From assembly GCA_012727685.1 (NCBI GenBank), contig JAAYGO010000189.1:1-10635 (forward strand): a stretch of DNA of 10,635 nt, in the 5' to 3' direction. The translations under genes were made by a program, and so were the position numbers. This stretch comes from Bacillota bacterium (lineage in GTDB: Bacteria; Bacillota; Dethiobacteria; DTU022). Position 1 is the first letter of the stretch. Every line of letters starts with the position of its first letter. The notes under the pieces were generated by a model that searched no databases, had not been told where the DNA came from, and saw nothing but the letters and a program-made list of their open reading frames with translations. Below, piece by piece: positions 6,594-10,635 of the stretch.

Positions 6594-6665
6594 ATGTGGA
6601 GAATGGAAATAGATCGCTCGAAGGCAGGTGCGCTCCTGACCAGATACGATAAAGAACGCTGCTAA
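6594..6665 (+). CDS. Possible micro-ORF of 23 residues, unknown
   Basis: ATG at 6594 opens a short frame ending in TAA at 6663-6665. The peptide starts MWRMEIDRSK and ends LLTRYDKERC, with a single C-terminal cysteine. AAGGA (6580-6584) is 9 bases upstream, and the frame begins 18 bases after the ATPase stop, so it could be the third cistron of the metal operon. It may equally be a chance frame or the relic of a longer gene. I recognise no family. Confidence 0.2.
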   Translation: MWRMEIDRSKAGALLTRYDKERC

Positions 6666-6808
6666 GAGAGGAAAGAAGCAAATAATGGAGAACGTTAAAA
6701 CAAGGATAGGAAATTAATTTGCGGGATAAGCAACCAAGGCTTGAAGTAACTTAGAGGACAATTACCAAAACGGACACTGTTAGGGCTCGATGCATGGTTC
6801 AAAAGTTA

Positions 6809-6831
6809 GGGCTTAGCCCGCTCTTTTTTTT
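6809..6831 (+). terminator. Weak terminator-like hairpin with T-run
   Basis: GGGC (6809-6812), loop TTA, GCCC (6816-6819), then after four bases a run of eight T (6824-6831). The stem is only 4 bp, so efficiency is doubtful. The position, downstream of the ATPase and before the transporter, is where the metal operon would be expected to end. Confidence 0.35.
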
Positions 6832-6896
6832 AGCAGCACCGCTTGATCCGTAGATGTTTGAAAAATTATATGCTCTAGCTATAGGGGACAGTATAA

Positions 6897-8093
6897 ATGA
6901 AAACGCACAAACCCACTTTATTTAATTTAAATTTTGCTTTAATCTGGCTATCGACTTTTTCCTTAATGCTTGTCTTTCACAGTTTCAATGCCACCTTGCC
7001 AATCTACATCGAAAGGTTCAGCGGTTCTGTTAAATATGCCGGCCTTGCTATCTCTGCCTTAACGGTCGCGTCGATTACAGCGAGGCTGGCAGGGGGATTT
7101 TTACTGGATCGATATGGCCGCAAATTAATATTTTTAGGCGGAATTGTATTGTTTCTTATTCCCACAGTCACATTTATTTGGATGCTTCCCGTGACGGTAT
7201 TGATAATTTTGCGCTTTTTTCAGGGGCTGGGCTGGGGGATTACGCATACGGCGTCTAATACGGTCGCCATGGATATCGTACCGCGGGAAAGAGTGGGGGA
7301 GGGAATGGGCTTCTATACATTGTCCTTTACTGCTTCCTCCGCACTGGCCCCGGCCATTGCTTTGTGGTATATCAACCACTATTCATTTAAGTATCTCTTT
7401 ATCATCGCTTCATGTTCAATCTTATTATCAATGATCATTGCTTTATGCATAAAGTATCCATCCATTGAACTGAAACCAACCAGCTTGAATTTCAAGGAGT
7501 TCATCGAGATTTCTGCTTTACGCCCCGCTGTTACGGGCTTTATTGTCATGTTTACGAATAGTGTAGTGATGACATATTTACCGCTTTTCGTAACGGAAAT
7601 CGGCTTGGAATCAGGGGGGTTATTTTTTACCACCATGGCCATAGCTAATTTTTTTGCCCGTCCTATTGCCGGGATTACTATAGATAGACTTGGGTTAAAA
7701 GGTTGCTATGTTAGCATCCTTCTTGCCGGTTCCGCGCTGATTACTTCCTTTATCATCATATCCCAGGCTTCAATCTTGCCCTATCTGCTGATCGGAGGCC
7801 TGATCTATGGTGTCGGGGGAGGTCTCATTCAATCTTCATTAATGGTCATCGTGGTTGAAAGTGTCCCTGCATCGCAAAAAGGCAGGGCACTGGCTACTTA
7901 TTGGGCTTCAGTTGATTTAGGAGTATCGGTCGGCTCGTTTTTTTGGGGATTTATCGCTTACACATATGGCTACCGGCTAATGTATAATTTTGCCGTTATT
8001 CCCATCATGATTGCCCTACTCGTTTTCTTTACCTGGCGCAGCAAAAAAGCAGAACCAACCCCTAGCAGCCCTAGCGTTGCCAAAGGCTTATAA
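6897..8093 (+). CDS. Major facilitator superfamily (MFS) transporter
   Basis: A 398-residue integral membrane protein with about twelve hydrophobic segments, the usual size and topology of a DHA1-like MFS efflux protein driven by the proton gradient. The signature between segments 2 and 3 is clear (G67, D71, R72, G74, R75, K76 in GGFLLDRYGRK). A related copy follows segment 8 (near 253-267, RPIAGITIDRLGLKG), as expected from the internal duplication of the fold. AGGGGA (6883-6888) is 8 bases before the ATG. The substrate cannot be told; drug or small-metabolite export is the family norm. Codon use and base composition differ from the neighbours: 7381-7440 has 16 of 60 G+C, against 42 of 60 at 5521-5580 in the ATPase. 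This suggests acquisition from an AT-richer source. A role with the metal operon upstream is not supported by any shared motif. Confidence 0.88.
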   Translation: MKTHKPTLFNLNFALIWLSTFSLMLVFHSFNATLPIYIERFSGSVKYAGLAISALTVASITARLAGGFLLDRYGRKLIFLGGIVLFLIPTVTFIWMLPVTVLIILRFFQGLGWGITHTASNTVAMDIVPRERVGEGMGFYTLSFTASSALAPAIALWYINHYSFKYLFIIASCSILLSMIIALCIKYPSIELKPTSLNFKEFIEISALRPAVTGFIVMFTNSVVMTYLPLFVTEIGLESGGLFFTTMAIANFFARPIAGITIDRLGLKGCYVSILLAGSALITSFIIISQASILPYLLIGGLIYGVGGGLIQSSLMVIVVESVPASQKGRALATYWASVDLGVSVGSFFWGFIAYTYGYRLMYNFAVIPIMIALLVFFTWRSKKAEPTPSSPSVAKGL

Positions 8094-8115
8094 TGGTTGT
8101 GTGAAATTTTGGCGT

Positions 8116-8145
8116 GCGGCTCCTTATAAGGTGCCTGTCAGCCGC
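8116..8145. other. Bulged hairpin between convergent genes
   Basis: GCGGCT (8116-8121) can pair with AGCCGC (8140-8145) around an internal CCTTATAAGG palindrome (8122-8131). It lies in the 44-base gap between the convergent transporter and peptidase genes and overlaps the peptidase stop. No U-run follows on either strand, so a terminator role is only possible. Confidence 0.25.
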
Positions 8146-9460
8146 GGCGCGGCCTTTCGAGGGAGGCCGTTTGCTTTTTCCAGTAGCATTTAAAATAGGG
8201 CCACCCCTTGATCTTGCCCTGTGTCCGGGCACCTGCCAGGGTCTTTGCCAGCAGCTCCTCTTCCGCCGCCAGGGCCCATGCCATGATCTCCAGCAGCTTT
8301 TCCCGGGGAGGCGCGCCGTTTTGCAGCGAAGCCACCCGCGCATCGATACTCTCTTCCAGGCGATCCCGCTCGGCCAGGTAAGCTTCGAGGTCCGGCAGCC
8401 GGTTTTCAAGGACCGCCCGGTGCAGCCGTTCGCGCCGGCGCCAGAACCCGGCCGCCTCATCTTCGCGCTCCGGGCCGAAGGAAAACTTTTCGCCGTCGAT
8501 CATCCAGTAGGGTTTAAAGAGGGCGAGGCAGGGGGTGGAGCCGCCGGTGATCCAGAAGCTGTTCATCCCTTTGCCGATCTGCGCGATATAGCTGCCGGTG
8601 GTATGATCGCCGTAGAAAAAGCCCCCGTGCATGCACACGCTCTTCAGCGAATGCCTGGTGAATTGCCGCCCTTCCAGGCCGGGTTCATGGGCGCGCAGGA
8701 TTTTTTTCATGGTTTGCGGCGTGATCCGCCCTTTTTCCTGCTCGAGGATGTTGCTGCTTAAAGCCAGCCTTGCGCGCGCTCCGCTGAAGCGGGTGATCAG
8801 CGGGTCGCCGTAGCAGCGGGCAAAATTAAAATCGGCCTCGCCTTTGCACCAGCCCCTCTCTACGGCATGCCTGATCAGATCGGGATGGCAGCGATCGAAG
8901 TGAGAGCCGATGGTCAGGCAGTTGGAGATGCTGCGCACATCTTTCACCTTTTCCGCGGCCCAGTACTTTCCCGCCGTTTCCAGGACCCACGCCGTTGAGG
9001 AATCGGTAATCAAAAAAGAGTTATGATAGGTGAATTTTCTCTCGTAGCCGCAGTTGCCGCCCTGGCCGTAGCGTTCGAGCAGTTCGGTGAGCAGATCCAG
9101 CGCCTCTTCGCTGTTCCGGCAGCGCTCGAGGGCAATGCGCAGCATATCCATGCCCAGGAGCGCCTCCGGCCCGTATTTTTCACGGGTAAACACGGCTTCA
9201 TTGCCGATGTTCAGGCCGAATTCATTGCAGCCCATCTCCGCGCCCCAGATCCAGGAGGGTTTGAAGAGCAGCACCTCGTAGGTTTCCGCAGCCTGCTCCA
9301 CTTCGATGTAGGTGCATTTTAACTTTTCCCCCGGCTTGTATTTTTGGCGGGGGATCCTGATCGTGATCAGGGGTTCATTGGGCTGGCGATCGCTGTTCTT
9401 GGCGAACAGGACCGAACCGTCTGCAGTGGCATTGCCGAGCGCCACCATGGTATCGCACAT
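8138..9460 (-). CDS. Secernin-like peptidase, family C69
   Basis: A 440-residue N-terminal-nucleophile (Ntn) hydrolase. The protein begins MCDTMVALG, so removal of the initiator Met would expose Cys2 as the nucleophile, and KNSDR (21-25) follows as in secernins and C69 dipeptidases. Other family segments are WGAEMGCNEFGLNIGNEAVF (about 72-91), LLGMDMLRIALERC and ERYGQGGNCG. The Cys immediately after Met means no signal peptide or propeptide is present, so it should act in the cytoplasm on peptides or other linear amides. The C-terminal 90 or so residues are charged and helical. The start is firm: GAGGAGGG lies just upstream of the ATG on the minus strand, and the Cys2 position demands it. It converges with the transporter and diverges from the sigma factor gene, 204 bases away. 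The natural substrate is unknown. Confidence 0.9.
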   Translation of the reverse strand: MCDTMVALGNATADGSVLFAKNSDRQPNEPLITIRIPRQKYKPGEKLKCTYIEVEQAAETYEVLLFKPSWIWGAEMGCNEFGLNIGNEAVFTREKYGPEALLGMDMLRIALERCRNSEEALDLLTELLERYGQGGNCGYERKFTYHNSFLITDSSTAWVLETAGKYWAAEKVKDVRSISNCLTIGSHFDRCHPDLIRHAVERGWCKGEADFNFARCYGDPLITRFSGARARLALSSNILEQEKGRITPQTMKKILRAHEPGLEGRQFTRHSLKSVCMHGGFFYGDHTTGSYIAQIGKGMNSFWITGGSTPCLALFKPYWMIDGEKFSFGPEREDEAAGFWRRRERLHRAVLENRLPDLEAYLAERDRLEESIDARVASLQNGAPPREKLLEIMAWALAAEEELLAKTLAGARTQGKIKGWPYFKCYWKKQTASLERPRRG

Positions 9461-9540
9461 GTCATTTCCCTCCTCGACCTTTCGGCAATCGTGGAAAGCC
9501 GGTTTTCAAAAAAATTCTACTTTCTAAGCGAAATCCCTTT

Positions 9541-9568
9541 TGGGAGCGCCAGCATAAATGGCTTCCCA
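9541..9568. other. Imperfect inverted repeat in the divergent intergenic region
   Basis: TGGGA (9541-9545) and GCCA (9548-9551) pair with TGGC (9559-9562) and TCCCA (9564-9568) around a 7-base centre, with a small internal bulge. It sits in the 204-base gap between the divergent peptidase and sigma factor genes and could be an operator or RNA hairpin. I see no convincing sigma-A promoter for either gene in this gap. Confidence 0.3.
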
Positions 9569-9664
9569 TGTTGTCATAATCTGGAGGTATTTTTTGGTCC
9601 AGCCCCGTCTAAGTATATACCAGCAAATGCTGCAGCAGATCATAATCACGGCGGGCGGGATTGC

Positions 9665-10255
9665 ATGTTGAGTGATGATCGGGGCATGGTGGAAGCGGTT
9701 CTGGCCGGTGAGAATGAGCTTTACCGGGGCTTGATGGAAAAATATCAGGGTTTGGTGGTCGCGACGATTGCCAGGATGGTGGGGAGGCGTCCCGAGGTGG
9801 AAGATCTTTCCCAGGAAACTTTCTGGCAGGCATACCGCTCCCTGGGGCGGTATCGGGGCGAATCCCGCTTTTCGACCTGGCTGCTGCGCATCGCGGTCAA
9901 CAAGTCCATCGATTTTTTGCGCCGCAGCCGGGAAGAAAAACGCTGCCTCACCGGCCTCGACCAGGAGGTGAACCGGGCGCAGGCGGTTGAAGAGCCTCCC
10001 GAGGGGATCGTGCTGGCCAAGGAGAGGCGCGAAAGGCTGGATAACTACCTGCAGCGGCTGGCACCCCACTATCGCCGGGTTTTAAGGCGCCATTACCTGG
10101 ACGGTTATAGTTATCGCGAGATCGCTCGCGAAGAGGGGGTCCCGGTGAAGACGATCGAATCAAGGCTCTACCGGGCGCGAAAGCTGCTGCGCTCGCTGTG
10201 GCATGAGGGGGAAGAGCGCTCTCTCTACAGTGAACGCTGTGCTCAAAAGGGCTAA
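9665..10255 (+). CDS. ECF-type RNA polymerase sigma factor
   Basis: A 196-residue sigma-70 family protein of extracytoplasmic function type, which directs RNA polymerase to alternative promoters. Region 2 spans about 20-90, with the motifs VEDLSQETFWQAYRSL and FSTWLLRIAVNKSIDFLRR that bind core polymerase and the -10. Region 4 spans about 133-182, with the helix-turn-helix YSYREIAREEGVPVKTIESRLYRARKLL that reads the -35. Regions 1 and 3 are missing, as usual for the class. The frame is open back to 9344, but the homologous part begins at about 9665, where ATG follows a modest GGGCGGGA; the upstream extension has no sigma-like content. An anti-sigma gene normally follows such a gene, yet here a terminator comes directly after the stop. 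The region 2-4 linker is charged and short. The controlling stress is unknown. Confidence 0.88.
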   Translation: MLSDDRGMVEAVLAGENELYRGLMEKYQGLVVATIARMVGRRPEVEDLSQETFWQAYRSLGRYRGESRFSTWLLRIAVNKSIDFLRRSREEKRCLTGLDQEVNRAQAVEEPPEGIVLAKERRERLDNYLQRLAPHYRRVLRRHYLDGYSYREIAREEGVPVKTIESRLYRARKLLRSLWHEGEERSLYSERCAQKG

Positions 10256-10272
10256 TCGATCTTGTCCATAAA

Positions 10273-10295
10273 AAAAGCCGGGGTTTCCGGCTTTT
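10273..10295. terminator. Bidirectional intrinsic terminator
   Basis: AAAAGCCGG (10273-10281) and CCGGCTTTT (10287-10295) form a perfect 9-bp stem with a 5-base loop. On the plus strand the stem ends in TTTT and serves the sigma factor gene, 17 bases after its stop. On the minus strand the flanking A-run (10270-10276) gives seven U residues and serves the cold-shock gene. Confidence 0.8.
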
Positions 10296-10319
10296 ATGCT
10301 CAAACGTAGTCAGTATGTG

Positions 10320-10339
10320 GATTCAGGTTCCCCTGAATC
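10320..10339 (-). terminator. Hairpin at the cold-shock gene stop codon
   Basis: GATTCAGG (10320-10327) and CCTGAATC (10332-10339) form a perfect 8-bp stem with a 4-base loop, abutting the TAG stop of the cold-shock gene. No U-run follows on the minus strand. It is more likely an mRNA 3' stabilising structure, or a helper to the terminator at 10273-10295, than a terminator alone. Confidence 0.4.
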
Positions 10340-10536
10340 TATAATTTAATTACGTTTGCCGCTTGGGGGCCGCGGTTTCCTTCGACAATATCGAATTCAA
10401 CTTCCTGGCCTTCCTCGAGGGTCTTGAAACCCTCTTCCCTAATTTCGGAGTAATGCACAAACACGTCTTTGCCATTCTCCACTTCGATGAACCCGTACCC
10501 TTTTTCAGGGTTAAACCATTTGACCCTACCTTGCAT
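10339..10536 (-). CDS. Cold-shock domain protein (CspA/CspB family)
   Basis: A 65-residue single cold-shock domain, the standard full length of bacterial Csp proteins, which bind single-stranded RNA or DNA and act as RNA chaperones. The start is MQGRVKWFN. RNP1 is read as KGYGFIEV (12-19) and RNP2 as DVFVHYS (24-30), with the aromatic residues W7, F8, Y14, F16, F26 and H28 that stack on bases. The end, GPQAANVIKL, is also typical. AGGAGG (10548-10553, minus strand) is the ribosome binding site, 11 bases before the ATG. Promoter and leader lie at the right edge of the window. Whether it is cold-induced or constitutive cannot be decided from the coding sequence. Confidence 0.96.
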   Translation of the reverse strand: MQGRVKWFNPEKGYGFIEVENGKDVFVHYSEIREEGFKTLEEGQEVEFDIVEGNRGPQAANVIKL

Positions 10537-10561
10537 GTAAAAAAATAACCTCCTAAATGCC

Positions 10562-10576
10562 CCCTGCCGAGCAGGG
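10562..10576 (-). other. Leader hairpin just upstream of the cold-shock RBS
   Basis: On the minus-strand RNA, CCCUGC-UCG-GCAGGG forms a 6-bp GC stem with a 3-base loop, ending about 8 bases before AGGAGG. The predicted leader is only about 50 bases, so this hairpin is its main structure. It could affect mRNA stability or temperature-dependent ribosome access. Confidence 0.45.
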
Positions 10577-10591
10577 TGATGTTTCCTCTCA

Positions 10592-10620
10592 ACCTTAACA
10601 CAATCAGATCAGAAATGCAA
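10592..10620 (-). promoter_or_regulatory. Promoter of the cold-shock gene
   Basis: Read on the minus strand: -35 TTGCAT (10620-10615), a 17-base spacer, and -10 TAAGGT (10597-10592). Transcription would start near 10585, giving a leader of about 50 bases. Confidence 0.55.
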
Positions 10621-10635
10621 GAACAATTTCGTAAA

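Larger units (their letters stand above)
6576..6896. other. Non-coding gap between ATPase and MFS transporter
   Basis: I see no convincing gene in these 321 bases. They hold a 23-codon micro-ORF (6594-6665), a 9-base direct repeat GTTAGGGCT (6779-6787 and 6805-6813), a weak terminator-like site (6809-6831), and the AT-rich leader of the transporter with AGGGGA (6883-6888) as its ribosome binding site. Composition turns from GC-rich to AT-rich in this gap. Confidence 0.5.

Noticed and set aside
8114..8761. 215-codon plus-strand frame opposite the peptidase
   Set aside because: It lies wholly within the antisense of a well-supported C69 gene and its translation shows no recognisable family.
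9344..9664. N-terminal extension of the sigma factor
   Set aside because: It would overlap the divergent peptidase gene and carries no sigma-like sequence; the homologous part starts at about 9665.

Overview
The window reads as chromosomal DNA from a Gram-positive, probably clostridial bacterium (a Peptococcaceae-like lineage is my best guess, from general impression only). Supporting this: strong AGGAGG-type ribosome binding sites, TTG and GTG starts, sigma-A-like promoters, a CadC-type metal repressor, and a soluble kinase beside a single-domain response regulator. Most genes are GC-rich. The transporter at 6897-8093 and the DNA in front of it are clearly AT-richer.

Layout, left to right. 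Positions 1-521 are non-coding: a cluster of small GC-rich hairpins, an AT-rich stretch, then a good extended -10 promoter. From 522 a two-gene signalling operon runs rightward: a soluble GAF/PAS histidine kinase (TTG start) and a CheY/Spo0F-like receiver with no output domain. At 3030 follows a UPF0173-type metallo-hydrolase. Positions 3702-4107 are non-coding and full of short repeats and hairpins of the dispersed, REP-like kind.

Next is a compact heavy-metal resistance operon at 4108-6575: a perfect TTGACA promoter, a 7-2-7 ArsR-family operator, a CadC-like repressor carrying residues for two metal sites, and a translationally overlapping Zn/Cd/Pb-type P1B ATPase with a short Cys-rich tail in place of the usual HMA domain. 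The model is classical: metal binding releases the repressor from DNA, and the ATPase exports the metal.

Positions 6576-6896 hold no convincing gene, only a 23-codon micro-ORF and a weak terminator-like site. An AT-rich major facilitator transporter follows (6897-8093). Convergent to it is a secernin-like C69 peptidase (9460-8138, minus strand). Divergent from the peptidase is an ECF-type sigma factor (9665-10255) with no anti-sigma gene after it. A bidirectional terminator separates it from a convergent cold-shock protein gene (10536-10339, minus strand), whose promoter and 5' leader lie at the right edge.

I see no CRISPR array, tRNA, rRNA, intact insertion sequence or phage gene. I did not find a convincing new multigene system. 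The items most worth a second look are the Cys-tailed ATPase with its dual-site repressor, the repeat cluster at 3714-3894, the output-less phosphorelay pair with its unassigned kinase N-terminus, and the orphan sigma factor.
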